The translations under genes were made by a program, and so were the position numbers. This document shows positions 46,031 through 55,262 of a DNA stretch of 64,000 nt, in pieces. Origin of the DNA: Pseudomonas sessilinigenes. GTDB lineage: Bacteria; Pseudomonadota; Gammaproteobacteria; Pseudomonadales; Pseudomonadaceae. The stretch spans positions 6,014,001 to 6,078,000 of the forward strand of contig NZ_CP027706.1 in the NCBI RefSeq assembly GCF_003850565.1. The letters are read 5' to 3'. The notes beneath the pieces were generated by a model, which saw nothing but the letters and a program-made list of their open reading frames with translations, searched no databases and was not told where the DNA came from. Position 1 is the stretch's first letter, and every line of letters begins with the position of its first letter.

Positions 46031-47089
46031 TCAGCGTCTCAAACGCACCTGGGTGTCGAGTCGGTCAAGGACCTCGAGCAGCGACCCCGGACCTTCGACG
46101 CTCACGGCTCCAGCCTTGGCAGGTAGCGTGGCCGGGCGCCGGTCGCGGGCATCCCGGGGTGAATAGCCGAAGGCCTGGCGAAACACCCGGCTGAAGTGCG
46201 ACTCACTCTTGAAGCCATGGTCGAAGGCCAGGGTCGAAATGCGCTGGTGGGCGCCAAGGGGGCTTTCCAGGATGCGCCGCACCCGGTCCAGGCGGCATTG
46301 CTGGATGTAGGCCACCACTCCGGCCTCCTGGGCGAACAAGCGGTACAGCTGGGCCCTGGAGATACCGACTTCGCGACAGACCAGCGATGGGGTGAGCTCG
46401 GGGGAACGCAAGTGTGCCTCGATGAAACGTCGTACCCGCTGCACCAGCGTATGGTTGATCGGGGCTTGGGCCTCTGCCAGGGTCGCGGCACTGGGCGCCA
46501 GCGCCGCCGTGACCATGGCCAGGGTCGCCTGCTCGACCTCCACCAGCTCCTCGCCACGCAGCAGCGGCAACTGCCGACGCAAGCTACGCAGGTAGTCACC
46601 CAGTAGGCTGCCCAAGGGGCCCTGGACCAGGCTGCCGTGCAGGTTGGCCGCACGCAGGCGTGGGCTGAGCAGGTCCCGGGCCAGGGTCAGGATCACCGTG
46701 TCGCCTGCAATGATCTGCGAGTCCAGCTCCCGGGCCAGGTCCAGCACATAGATGCTCGAAGGCCCGGCCTGCAATGGGGTCCGGCCAGCCATGCCGTGCA
46801 ACGAATGATTCAATCCCAGGCAGAGGTACAGGTGGTCCAGGCCATCGCGGCGAATCATCTGCTGCGGGCGGCGGACGCCATAGGCCACTGGCTCGCCAGC
46901 ACCGGCCCAGGTACCACAACCCACAAGAATCGAGCCCACGTAGCCGGTGCTCAACTGGTAGTTGAAGCGCGAGGCCAGCGCCTGCTCGATGCTGATCTGG
47001 AAGATCGCATTGACCTCCTCGCGCCACATGTCGAAGCGGTGTGCGGGCGCATAGGCCTGGCTGGAGAACTGAAAGAGATGGGGATTCAA
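46031..47089 (-). CDS. AraC-family transcriptional regulator
   Basis: 352 residues. An N-terminal AraC_binding_2-type sensor domain (FDMWREEVNAIF) and a C-terminal AraC double HTH (VCREVGISRAQLYRLFAQEAG; LAFDHGFKSESHFSRVFRQAFGYSPRDAR region). The start appears to be TTG at 47089; no ATG is in range. It is not divergent from an obvious target: the MHS transporter upstream is on the same strand, 307 bases away, so the targets are unknown. Confidence 0.85.
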   Translation of the reverse strand: MNPHLFQFSSQAYAPAHRFDMWREEVNAIFQISIEQALASRFNYQLSTGYVGSILVGCGTWAGAGEPVAYGVRRPQQMIRRDGLDHLYLCLGLNHSLHGMAGRTPLQAGPSSIYVLDLARELDSQIIAGDTVILTLARDLLSPRLRAANLHGSLVQGPLGSLLGDYLRSLRRQLPLLRGEELVEVEQATLAMVTAALAPSAATLAEAQAPINHTLVQRVRRFIEAHLRSPELTPSLVCREVGISRAQLYRLFAQEAGVVAYIQQCRLDRVRRILESPLGAHQRISTLAFDHGFKSESHFSRVFRQAFGYSPRDARDRRPATLPAKAGAVSVEGPGSLLEVLDRLDTQVRLRR

Positions 47090-47396
47090 GGCCGGTCCCT
47101 GGCTGGACTACTCGGGCTGTCGCGCCTGGGATGCACCCCGGGACGCATCCAGTGCCGCCGCTTACCTTAAACCAATACCGTGAGCTTGCCGACAGGCCGC
47201 GACGTGCGGGCCTGATGCTGCCAGTGCCCATGGCGGGCCGACGCAAAGACAGGCCTGGGCAGATCGAAGGATGTGTCCAGCCCCCCAGCGAAGCACCGGC
47301 CGGGTATCCGCTGCAAGGCCCGAAAAAGGGCCTTGCAGGCATGACGGGACCAGGTGGGTGGAAGGCCCAGGTGCGAGCGCCAGGGCGGGCGCGTGG
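47090..47396. other. 307-bp intergenic region
   Basis: It contains the hairpin at 47311-47338 after the MHS transporter gene and the upstream region of the AraC gene. I see no further gene; the open frames here have no family resemblance. Confidence 0.6.
47311..47338 (-). terminator. strong hairpin downstream of the MHS transporter
   Basis: CTGCAAGGCCC and GGGCCTTGCAG form a perfect 11-bp stem around GAAAAA, 59 bases after the stop. It lacks a T-run on the minus strand; likely a transcript end or stabiliser. Confidence 0.5.
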
Positions 47397-48731
47397 TTAT
47401 GGATTGGCCAGCAGCGGTGACGCTGGGAGTTCCTGGTGCCGAGCGTCGCGGCTGCAAGCCACGAAGTCCTCCTTGCGCAGCACCACCAGGGCCAGCAGCG
47501 ACGCGACCCCAGTGGCTACATAGAAGTACCAGGGCGAGGAGATATCACCGGTGAGCTTGATCAGCCAGGTGGAAATCAGTGGAGCACTGCCACCGAACGC
47601 GGCGACAGGGATGTTGTAGGCCACGGCAATACCGGTGGAGCGAATGCGGGTCGGCAGCAGTTCGCTCATCAGGGCATAGGTCGAGGACGCATAGAGTCCG
47701 AACAGGATCGCCACCGCCATCAGTGGCCAGAACAGCGTGGCCGGCGTGGCAGTGGGCGCGACCTTGAAGAACCAGTACATGGCCAGGGTCGCCAGGACAC
47801 CGATCACCATCAAGAACGGCTTGCGCCCATAGCGATCGGTGAACGCGCCGCCAAAGGGCATCACCACCGCCGCCGAAAGGCTGGCGACGAACACATAGAG
47901 CAAGGTGGTGCCACTGTCGAACTTGAGGGTGTTGGACATGTAGGTCGAGGCGAAGGTCAGCACCAGGTAGAAGATCGAGCTATGCAAGGTAATGATGAAG
48001 AACACCAGGGCGATCGAGCGCTTCCACTGCCAGACTTCGCGCAAGGGTGCCTTGGAGGTCTCTCCGGCATGTACCAGGGCCAGGAACTCCGGGCTGTCTT
48101 CCAGCTTCAGGCGGATGTACATGGAGATGAAACCCAGCGGCCCGGCGACCAGGAACGGGATTCGCCATCCCCAGTCCTGCATCAGTTCGGCGCCCAGGAC
48201 CCAGGTCATGCCATTGGCCACCGCGCCGCCCAGGAGCAGGCCGAGCACCGCAGTGACCATCAGCCAGCAGGTGGCGAAGCCCCGGCGTCCGGGGCCGGCG
48301 TATTCGGCAATGAAACTGGTGATGGTGCCGATCTCGCCGCCGGCGGAGAACCCCTGCACACAGCGAACCAGAATCAGGATGATCGGTGCGGCGATGCCGA
48401 TGCTGGCATAGGTCGGTAACAGGCCCAGCAGGCAGGTGGAGCCGGCCATCATCACCAGCACGGTGATCAGGGTCCGGCGCCGGCCGATCTTGTCTGCCAG
48501 GGGACCAAAGAACAGGCCGCCCAGGGGACGGATGAAAAAGCTCAGGGCAAAGGCGGCAAAACTGGCCAGCAGGCTGCTGGAGGGATCATCGGAGACGAAG
48601 AACGCCTTGCCGATATACACGGCCAGGAAGCCGTAGACGCCATAGTCGTACCACTCGATCAAGTGGCCGGAAGTCGCGCCGATAAAGGCCCGGCGCCGCT
48701 GGCGCTGGGGGTTGGTGTGTGACAAGCCCAT
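47397..48731 (-). CDS. MFS transporter, metabolite:H+ symporter (MHS) family
   Basis: 444 residues with 12 hydrophobic segments, the MHS family start FIGATSGHLIEWYDYGVYGFLAVYIG (GHLIEWYDYGVYGF), and motif A FGPLADKIGRRRT. Related proteins import dicarboxylates, aromatic acids, betaine or shikimate with protons. ATG at 48731 follows CAGGAG. It lies directly after the acyl-CoA ligase and thiolase genes on the same strand and likely brings in the substrate of that pathway. Confidence 0.9.
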   Translation of the reverse strand: MGLSHTNPQRQRRRAFIGATSGHLIEWYDYGVYGFLAVYIGKAFFVSDDPSSSLLASFAAFALSFFIRPLGGLFFGPLADKIGRRRTLITVLVMMAGSTCLLGLLPTYASIGIAAPIILILVRCVQGFSAGGEIGTITSFIAEYAGPGRRGFATCWLMVTAVLGLLLGGAVANGMTWVLGAELMQDWGWRIPFLVAGPLGFISMYIRLKLEDSPEFLALVHAGETSKAPLREVWQWKRSIALVFFIITLHSSIFYLVLTFASTYMSNTLKFDSGTTLLYVFVASLSAAVVMPFGGAFTDRYGRKPFLMVIGVLATLAMYWFFKVAPTATPATLFWPLMAVAILFGLYASSTYALMSELLPTRIRSTGIAVAYNIPVAAFGGSAPLISTWLIKLTGDISSPWYFYVATGVASLLALVVLRKEDFVACSRDARHQELPASPLLANP

Positions 48732-48771
48732 GCTGGGAACTCCTGTTGTACTGCTTCCATGGAAAAACGGT

Positions 48772-50310
48772 TCAGAGGTTGCCGACCTCCACTGGGTCTT
48801 GCAAGCTCTGGCGCAAATGGGTCTTGAGAATCTTGCCGTAGCTGTTCTTCGGCAACTCGGTGCAAAACAGGTATTTCTTCGGTTTCTTGAACGACGCCAT
48901 ATGCGCCAGGAACCACTCGTTAAGTGCCTGGGAGTCGAGGCTTCCAGGGGAACGCAGGACCACGAAGGCCACCACCGACTCCCCCCAGTGGGCATCCGCT
49001 TCGCCCACCACGCAGGCTTCGAACACCTCGGGGTGCTGGACCAGCACCTCTTCCACTTCCCGTGGATAGATATTGCTGCCCCCGGAGATGATCACGTCCT
49101 TGGAGCGATCGGTCAGGGTCAGGTAGCCCCGGGTATCCAGGAAGCCGATATCGCCGGTGAGCAGCCAGCCACCCACCAGGGCCGCCTGGGTGGCTTGGGG
49201 ATTGTCCCAGTAGCCGAGCATCACCGGGGCGCCTCGCACGGCGATTTCCCCCGCTTCGCCTGGTGCCAACACACGCCCCTGGGCGTTGATCACCTGCACC
49301 TCAACGCAAGACTGCGCGCGGCCCACGGAAGCCGCAATGGCCGGCCAGTCGGGATTGTCACGGTCGGCGATGGCCTCCCGGGCCAGGGCACTGATGCTCA
49401 TCGGACACTCGCCCTGGCCGTAGATCTGCACCAGGCGCGGGCCGAAGGTTTCCAGGGCCTGGTCCAGGTCTGCCAGGTACATGGGAGCGCCGCCGTAGAC
49501 GATGGTCTTGATCCCCTCGCCGGCATACCCCTGCTGCCGGGCCTGCTCCACCATGCGCTTGACCATGGTCGGCGCGGCGAACAGGCTGACCGGTCCCAGC
49601 TCCTGCGCCAGCTCGAACAGCTCCGCTGCCTGGAACCCCCGCGACGCCGGCAATACGTGCCGGGCACCACAGCGCACATGAATGAAGTTGTAGAGCCCGG
49701 CGCCATGGGACATCGGCGCGGCATACACCACCGCATCGCCGCCATCCACAGGATCGACATCCAGCGGGTAGCACAGCGACATGGCCATCAGGTTGCCGTG
49801 GGACAGCATCACGCCCTTGGAGCGACCGGTGGTGCCGGAGGTATAGAACAACCAGGCCAGGTCCGTGTCCTGGCGTGGCCATGGCTGCGCCAGTTCCGCC
49901 ACTGCGGACTCAGGAGCAGCCGACAGCTCGTAGCCGCAGATCTCGCGACAGTCGCCGGGCAGGTTTCCCGAGCCGAAGACCTGGCCGTCATCGGTATAGA
50001 TCAACCGGGCGCCGGCATTGCCCGCGATCCAGGCCGCTTCCAGGCCGTGCAGCTTGCTGTTGATCGGCACCGCTACCGCCCCGCTCCACCAGATGGCATA
50101 GAGCAGTTCCAGGTAGTCGCAGCTGTTTTTCATCAGCAACGCCACCCGGTCTCCCGGGGCGATGCCCTGCTCGTGGCGCAGCTGCAATGCCCGCTGGCGA
50201 ACCCGTGTGGCAAATGCCTGGTAGTCGGCCACCTGGCGGTTGCCGTCGAACAGTGCCGCGCGCTGCGGCCAGCGTTGGGCTGCGTCGAGCAACCAATGGG
50301 CGATGTTCAT
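48772..50310 (-). CDS. AMP-dependent acyl-CoA synthetase/ligase
   Basis: 512 residues. ANL family motifs: FYTSGTTGRSKGVMLSHGN (P-loop-like), YGQGECPMS, the TGDIGFLDTRGYLTLTDRSKD hinge and the catalytic Lys of NSYGKILK. It activates a carboxylic acid to its CoA thioester with ATP; chain length or aromatic nature cannot be fixed. The thiolase gene ends 2 bases upstream and the MHS transporter follows after 40 bases, indicating an uptake-activation-cleavage unit. Confidence 0.92.
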   Translation of the reverse strand: MNIAHWLLDAAQRWPQRAALFDGNRQVADYQAFATRVRQRALQLRHEQGIAPGDRVALLMKNSCDYLELLYAIWWSGAVAVPINSKLHGLEAAWIAGNAGARLIYTDDGQVFGSGNLPGDCREICGYELSAAPESAVAELAQPWPRQDTDLAWLFYTSGTTGRSKGVMLSHGNLMAMSLCYPLDVDPVDGGDAVVYAAPMSHGAGLYNFIHVRCGARHVLPASRGFQAAELFELAQELGPVSLFAAPTMVKRMVEQARQQGYAGEGIKTIVYGGAPMYLADLDQALETFGPRLVQIYGQGECPMSISALAREAIADRDNPDWPAIAASVGRAQSCVEVQVINAQGRVLAPGEAGEIAVRGAPVMLGYWDNPQATQAALVGGWLLTGDIGFLDTRGYLTLTDRSKDVIISGGSNIYPREVEEVLVQHPEVFEACVVGEADAHWGESVVAFVVLRSPGSLDSQALNEWFLAHMASFKKPKKYLFCTELPKNSYGKILKTHLRQSLQDPVEVGNL

Positions 50311-50312
50311 CC

Positions 50313-51491
50313 TCAGGCCCGGACGGCTTGCAGGACCGAGGCATAGTTGGCCACCGCCATGCCTCCCATGTTGAACAGCAAGCCGAACTCGGCCCGGGGG
50401 ACACCCAGGCCAATGGGCTGGCCGATCAGTTGGCGAAAGCCCAGGGCATGCATCGATACGCCGGTGGCTCCCACTGGATGCCCCTTGGCCTTGAGGCCGC
50501 CGGACAGGTTCACCGGCAGGCGACCGCCGTGGCGTACGGTGCCGTCATCCAGGGCTCGATGCCCTTCGCCCTTGGGCGCCAGGCCCATGGCTTCGTAGAT
50601 CAGCAGCTCGGCAATGGTGAAGCAGTCATGCACCTCGGCAAAGCTCAGGTCGCCCAGGGTCACTCCCGCTTCGCGCATAGCGCCGTGGATAGCCCGTTGC
50701 GGCCCTTCGAAGGCCAGGACGTCGCGGCTCGACAGGGGCAGGAAATCGTTCACCTGGGTCATGGCCCGGATCGCTACCTGGCGTTGCATGGAACGCGCGC
50801 GCCGTGGCGAGGCCAGGATGACCGCCGCCGCACCGTCGCTGATCAGCGAGCAGTCGGTAAGCCGCAGGGGCTGGGCGATCACCGGGTTGCTCTGGGAGAT
50901 GTTGTTGCAATGCTCGAAGTCCATGACCCGGTGCATCTGCGCCAAGGGATTGGACATCGCATTGGCATGGTTCTTCACCGCGATCGCCGCCATCGAGGCC
51001 AGTGGGCTGTGATAGCGCTCGGCATACTGCTGGGCCACTTGGCCAAAGAGCTGCGCAAAGCTCAGGCCGGCCTCCCGCTCATCGTGCTGGTAGCCGGCAC
51101 CCGCCAGGGCCCGGGTCACGTCGGCGGTGCTGTTGCTGGTCATTTTCTCTGCGCCGACCACCAGCACCAGTTCTGCCGCGCCACTGCGGATTGCATTGAT
51201 CCCGGCCTGGATCGCCGCCGACCCCGAGGCACAGGCGTTCTCGCAGCGGGTCGCAGGCTTGAAGCGCAATTGCGGATCGGCCTGGAGCATCAGCGATGCG
51301 GCAAAACCGTCGGCCGCCAGGCCGGAATTGAAGTGACCGAGAAACAGGGCGTCGATCTCGGCGGCATCGATGGCGGCGTCCGCCAGGGCGTCACGGGTGA
51401 CCTTGACGATCAGGTCCTCGAGATTGATGCCATCCAGGCGCCCAAATGGGCTGTGGGCGGCAGCGACAATGGATACGGAATCATGGGTCAT
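50313..51491 (-). CDS. thiolase-family protein (acetyl-CoA acetyltransferase type)
   Basis: 392 residues. Active-site Cys87 is in ENACASGSAA and the C-terminal GGLKAKGHPVGATG contains the catalytic His, matching SCP-x/thiolase-like enzymes. The second catalytic Cys region is less like a biosynthetic thiolase, so it may cleave a special 3-ketoacyl-CoA. ATG at 51491 was chosen because the domain begins there; 20 extra upstream codons are not family-like. It leads the thiolase-ligase-transporter operon. Confidence 0.88.
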   Translation of the reverse strand: MTHDSVSIVAAAHSPFGRLDGINLEDLIVKVTRDALADAAIDAAEIDALFLGHFNSGLAADGFAASLMLQADPQLRFKPATRCENACASGSAAIQAGINAIRSGAAELVLVVGAEKMTSNSTADVTRALAGAGYQHDEREAGLSFAQLFGQVAQQYAERYHSPLASMAAIAVKNHANAMSNPLAQMHRVMDFEHCNNISQSNPVIAQPLRLTDCSLISDGAAAVILASPRRARSMQRQVAIRAMTQVNDFLPLSSRDVLAFEGPQRAIHGAMREAGVTLGDLSFAEVHDCFTIAELLIYEAMGLAPKGEGHRALDDGTVRHGGRLPVNLSGGLKAKGHPVGATGVSMHALGFRQLIGQPIGLGVPRAEFGLLFNMGGMAVANYASVLQAVRA

Positions 51492-51635
51492 GGTGATTTT
51501 CTTCTGTCCTTGAAGCAGGTATTCCATACAATGATCCAGCGCCCGAATCACACGCTAGTTGGGGCAACTACGTACATCAGTAAGTAGTACCTACACGTAC
51601 CAGAGCGTCTCAATGACCACGAGGCAGGATGCCCA

Positions 51636-52208
51636 ATGACCGTACATGCCCAACAACTCCAGGATCTTGAGTGCCTGGCCTTCCAGGTCTCGCCGGCACC
51701 GCAACTGATCACCGGGCACCGGCACATGCTCGATTGCAACCAGGCCTTCGAGCGCCTGTTCGGTTATGAGCGCAAGTACCTGCAGAATCACCTGACCCTA
51801 TTGCTGTACCCCTCCCAGGCCGATTACCAGAGCATTGGCGAGCGCAGCGAACACTGGCTGCGCAACGGCCCCAGTGCCTCGTACTCCGACGAACGCTTCA
51901 TGCAGCACCGCAATGGCGAGGTGTTCTGGGCCCGGGCCCACGGCTTTTCCCTGACCCCACAAGACCCGTTCAAGCTGATGGTCTGGCATTTCGAGCGCCT
52001 GGATCGCCAGCCGGCGCCGACGATCCAGTTGACCCCCCGCGAGCGAGAGATCTCGCTGCATATCGTCAACGGCCTGACCTGCAAGGAAATCGCACGCAAG
52101 CTGGGTATCTCCCACCGTACCGTGGAGGTGCACCGCGCCCGGCTGATGAAGAAGCTTCAGGCCAAGAACAGCGCGGAGCTGGTATCCAAGATCATCTTCA
52201 TCAGTTGA
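51636..52208 (+). CDS. PAS-LuxR transcriptional regulator
   Basis: 190 residues: a PAS domain (about 15-115; ITGHRHMLDCNQAFERLFGY) and a LuxR/GerE helix-turn-helix (about 128-190; LTPREREISLHIVNGLTCKEIARKLGISHRT). There is no receiver domain. It is divergent from the thiolase operon, 144 bases apart, with GTAC-rich repeats in the gap, so that operon is its likely target. ATG at 51636 follows GAGGCAGG. Confidence 0.87.
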   Translation: MTVHAQQLQDLECLAFQVSPAPQLITGHRHMLDCNQAFERLFGYERKYLQNHLTLLLYPSQADYQSIGERSEHWLRNGPSASYSDERFMQHRNGEVFWARAHGFSLTPQDPFKLMVWHFERLDRQPAPTIQLTPREREISLHIVNGLTCKEIARKLGISHRTVEVHRARLMKKLQAKNSAELVSKIIFIS

Positions 52209-52212
52209 ATGC

Positions 52213-52749
52213 CTAGGCCAGCATGTCGCTGGCGCTGATGCGCAGCAACTGCAACGGGCCCACCGTCGCCCCTTCCACCGTGCCGCCCTGCGTCAAGATC
52301 CGGTCCACCGCATCCATCTCGGCGCTACGGCCGGCAATCATCTGGTAAGTGCTACGTGGCAACTCATCGGTGAATCCCTGCTCGACGGTCCAGTAGGCCA
52401 GCGTCAGCGCGGCGGTGAAGTAATGCTGGCTGGAGACCGGGATCCGCACTTCTTCATCGTTATCGTCATAGGCGATGAAGTGTCCGACGAAAGACTCCAC
52501 GCCCAAGCGCTTGAGCATTGGCCAGCTCAGGGCCGCAGGCACGAAGGCATTGAGCTTCTCGGCAACGATTGGCGAATAGCCACGCTCCTGCAGCAACTCG
52601 ACGATCCTGTCCTCATCGGCCTCGGGGTGGGCCGCAATGACGCTCAGGGCATCGAGCACCGCCTGGTGGGCGGTTTCATGATCGACGTCGGGAGAACAAT
52701 GGGCGCAATCTGGTGGGCAGGTATCGGTCATGGGAGGTCGAAGGTCCAT
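52213..52749 (-). CDS. unknown protein, tandem paralogue B
   Basis: 178 residues, soluble, acidic; not a family I recognise. It shares long blocks with the next gene: HPEADEDRIVELLQERGYSP, VAEKLN.FVP.AL.WP, LKRLGVE and the IPVSSQHYF.AAL.LAY segment. The N-terminus holds a CPPDC-x-HC-like cysteine cluster, possibly metal-binding. The C-terminal half has no evident motif. The stop is 4 bases from the LuxR stop, so the genes converge. The start could be ATG at 52749 or 52731; neither has a clear ribosome site. Confidence 0.7.
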   Translation of the reverse strand: MDLRPPMTDTCPPDCAHCSPDVDHETAHQAVLDALSVIAAHPEADEDRIVELLQERGYSPIVAEKLNAFVPAALSWPMLKRLGVESFVGHFIAYDDNDEEVRIPVSSQHYFTAALTLAYWTVEQGFTDELPRSTYQMIAGRSAEMDAVDRILTQGGTVEGATVGPLQLLRISASDMLA

Positions 52750-52782
52750 ATCGGTCGTGGAAAACGGGCGGCAGGGTAACCC
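52722..52782. repeat. 61-bp duplicated leader, copy B
   Basis: 58 of 61 bases match 53328-53388, covering the start codons and about 30 bases upstream. It shows that the gene and its leader were duplicated together. Confidence 0.8.
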
Positions 52783-52809
52783 TGAGCCTGCCCAGGCGCC
52801 AGTCCCGTG

Positions 52810-53355
52810 TCAGCCGACTACCGTGTCCAGCAGGTCGCTGGCGCGAATGCGCAGTACCTTCAACGGCCCGAGCGTGCCCCCCTCTACACTCACGTCCTGG
52901 GCCAGGGCCTTGTTCACGGCGTTGATTTCGGCACTGCGCCCGATGACGTGCTCATAGACCTGGAGCGGCAAGTCTTCGCTGTAGCCGTGCTCCAGCGTGC
53001 AGTAAGCCAGCTTCAATGCGGCGATGAAGTAGTGCTGGCTGGACACCGGGATCTGTACCTCTTCATCAGCCTCGTCATAAGCGATGAAGTAGCCACCGAA
53101 AGGCTCCACGCCCAGGCGCTTGAGCAGTGGCCAGCCCAGGGCCGTGGGCACGAAGACATTGAGCTTTTCGGCAACGCTCGGCGAGTAGCCACGCTCCTGT
53201 AGCAACTCGACGATCCTGTCCTCATCGGCCTCGGGGTGGGCACCCATGATCTGCAGGGTGTCGAGGACGGCCCGGTAGGCGCTTTCATGATCGGAGGAAG
53301 AACAGTAAGGACAGCCTGGCGAGGAGATATCGGTCACGGGAGGTCGAAGGTCCAT
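52810..53355 (-). CDS. unknown protein, tandem paralogue A
   Basis: 181 residues, homologous over its full length to the gene at 52213-52749 and preceded by the same leader. Cysteines CPYC near the N-terminus differ from CAHC in the copy, but both keep a CxxC-like pair. The central part with PVSSQHYF is the best conserved. It resembles no family I know. A short 60-bp gap separates the two copies, consistent with a recent tandem duplication inside the catabolic cluster. Confidence 0.7.
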   Translation of the reverse strand: MDLRPPVTDISSPGCPYCSSSDHESAYRAVLDTLQIMGAHPEADEDRIVELLQERGYSPSVAEKLNVFVPTALGWPLLKRLGVEPFGGYFIAYDEADEEVQIPVSSQHYFIAALKLAYCTLEHGYSEDLPLQVYEHVIGRSAEINAVNKALAQDVSVEGGTLGPLKVLRIRASDLLDTVVG

Positions 53356-53388
53356 ATCGAGCGTGGAAAACGGGCGGCAGGGTAACCC
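53328..53388. repeat. 61-bp duplicated leader, copy A
   Basis: The matching copy of 52722-52782, with three mismatches. Confidence 0.8.
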
Positions 53389-53442
53389 CTTTGGCCGCCC
53401 GGATTCCAGCAGGCTATCGGCCTCGCGCTCCTGCGTGCCCCT

Positions 53443-54414
53443 CTACTTGATCACCACCGGGTTCACCGGGGCCCCGCTGCCACCGACGATCTTCAACGGC
53501 GCGGCGGTGTAGAGGAAGGTCCACTGGCCATCGGCCGCGCAGTCCTCGGCCAGGTCCTCGAGCAGCACGATCTCGGTGAAGGCGATACCCAGGTTGCGCA
53601 TCAATGCACAGTGCAGCGGGATCTGCACCCCCGACGACGGATCGGTGATCACCTCGTTGGCGATGGTATCGGTCACCAGGTTGGGGATCTCCATCTGGTC
53701 GAACCACTCCACCAGCTCGCGACTGTAGGTCAGCCCCGGCTCCACCAGGTCCTTGAAGAACTCAGTCTTGCCGTACTCGTAGAAGGCACCCATGGAGCCG
53801 GTGCGAATGATCAGGATGTCGCGCTTCTCGATGGCCACTCCCTGGGCCTTGGCCGCGGCCATCAGGTCCCGATGGTCGAAGGTCTCCCCACGGCCCAGGT
53901 ACTTCTTGCCCCGATGACGGGCCATGTCGATCAGCACCGCTCGCCCCACCACCCCGCGTTCGGCGATCGGCAGTACGCTGGCCTTGGCCATCCCACCCAC
54001 CGTGGTATTGGCGTCGTAGCCGTTCCACAACTGGTTGTCGTACCAGGCATGCCCCAGGGCGTCGTACTGGGTCGAGCCTTGCAACTGCATGAAGATCACA
54101 TCGTCGCAGTACTCGGCGCCACCAGTCATCGAGGGCTGCTTGCCGGCCTGGTAGTGGCTGCGGTCCAGGGTGTTGAAGCGCATGGACGGACTGCGCGCCG
54201 GCCACATCGGGTCGCCACCTGGATGGCCGATCTGCACTTGCAGGGTGAAGGTCTTGCCCTGGCGCACCGCGGCAACGCCACGCAACACCTCGGCCTGCTG
54301 CAGGTAATTGAGGGCGCCGACTTCGTCGTCAGGCCCCCACTTGCCCCAGTTCCTGGGCAGGCCTTCGAGGAGTTTCGCGGTGTTGGGCTGGTTGTTGTGG
54401 TCGATCCCGCACAT
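53443..54414 (-). CDS. cyclase-family protein (kynurenine formamidase-like fold)
   Basis: 323 residues of the cyclase/KynB-type family: start LPRNWGKWGPDDEVGALNYL, the DALGHAWYDNQLWNG segment, and TGSMGAFY. The metal-binding HxGTHxDxPxH of canonical members is replaced here by GSTQYDALGH, so only some metal ligands (Asp, His) are kept. By family it could hydrolyse an amide or lactone. It is the last gene of the dehydrogenase operon; the SDR gene ends 44 bases upstream. Confidence 0.85.
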   Translation of the reverse strand: MCGIDHNNQPNTAKLLEGLPRNWGKWGPDDEVGALNYLQQAEVLRGVAAVRQGKTFTLQVQIGHPGGDPMWPARSPSMRFNTLDRSHYQAGKQPSMTGGAEYCDDVIFMQLQGSTQYDALGHAWYDNQLWNGYDANTTVGGMAKASVLPIAERGVVGRAVLIDMARHRGKKYLGRGETFDHRDLMAAAKAQGVAIEKRDILIIRTGSMGAFYEYGKTEFFKDLVEPGLTYSRELVEWFDQMEIPNLVTDTIANEVITDPSSGVQIPLHCALMRNLGIAFTEIVLLEDLAEDCAADGQWTFLYTAAPLKIVGGSGAPVNPVVIK

Positions 54415-54458
54415 GTCGATTGCACTCCGTAGCTTGGGTTGGTACCGCCGGATGCTCT

Positions 54459-55217
54459 CTATACACAACGTCCGCCATCGACTTCAAGGCAGGTGCCGGT
54501 AATGAAGGCTGCCTCATCGCTGGCCAGGTACAGGCAGGCATTGGCCACGTCCTGGGGCGTGGAGAAGCGTCCCAGGGGGATGCCGGCCATGAATTTCTCG
54601 CGGTTCTGCGGGGTGTCCGGCACGCCCATGAACTCACTGAGCAACGCCGTGGCACCGACCACCGGGTTGACGCAATTGACCCGGATATTGTCCGGCCCCA
54701 ACTCGGCGGCCATGGTCTTGCTGATCACCACCACCGCGCCCTTGCTGCCGTTGTACCAGACCAGCCCGGGCCGTGGCCGGACCGCCGCGGTGGAGGCAAT
54801 GTTGACGAACACCCCGCCACCCTGCCCACGAAAATGCGGGACGAAGTGCCTGGCACTCAGGAAGATGCTTTTGACGTTGACCGCGAACACCCGGTCGAAC
54901 TCGGCCTCGTCCACCTCCAGCATCGGCCGGTTGCGGTGGGTGGTGCCGGCGTTGTTGACCACGATATCCAGGCCCCCGTACTGCTCCAGGGTGTCGCGCA
55001 ACAGCGCAGCGACGCTGGCATCCTCGGCCACATTGACCTGGACAAAATGGGCCTGGCCCCCGGCGGCACGGATCTCGTCCGCCACTCGTTGGCCGCCCGT
55101 GGCATTCAAGTCGGCGACGATCACTTGCGCCCCTTGCTGGGCGAAGGTCTTGGCGATGCCTTCGCCGAAACCGGAACCGGCGCCGGTGACGATGGCTGTC
55201 TTGTTGGCTAGACGCAT
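54459..55217 (-). CDS. short-chain dehydrogenase/reductase (SDR)
   Basis: 252 residues of classical SDR type: cofactor motif TGAGSGFG (11-18), NNAG (88-91), catalytic Ser142, Tyr155 and Lys159 (YNGSK). An acidic Asp36 after the second strand favours NAD over NADP. It would oxidise a secondary or primary alcohol. Gene order, ALDH then SDR then cyclase, indicates alcohol to aldehyde to acid oxidation. Confidence 0.9.
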   Translation of the reverse strand: MRLANKTAIVTGAGSGFGEGIAKTFAQQGAQVIVADLNATGGQRVADEIRAAGGQAHFVQVNVAEDASVAALLRDTLEQYGGLDIVVNNAGTTHRNRPMLEVDEAEFDRVFAVNVKSIFLSARHFVPHFRGQGGGVFVNIASTAAVRPRPGLVWYNGSKGAVVVISKTMAAELGPDNIRVNCVNPVVGATALLSEFMGVPDTPQNREKFMAGIPLGRFSTPQDVANACLYLASDEAAFITGTCLEVDGGRCV

Positions 55218-55262
55218 GGGAGTGACTCCTGATCTTGTTGTTGTCTGCCGCGGTGGCGGCTT

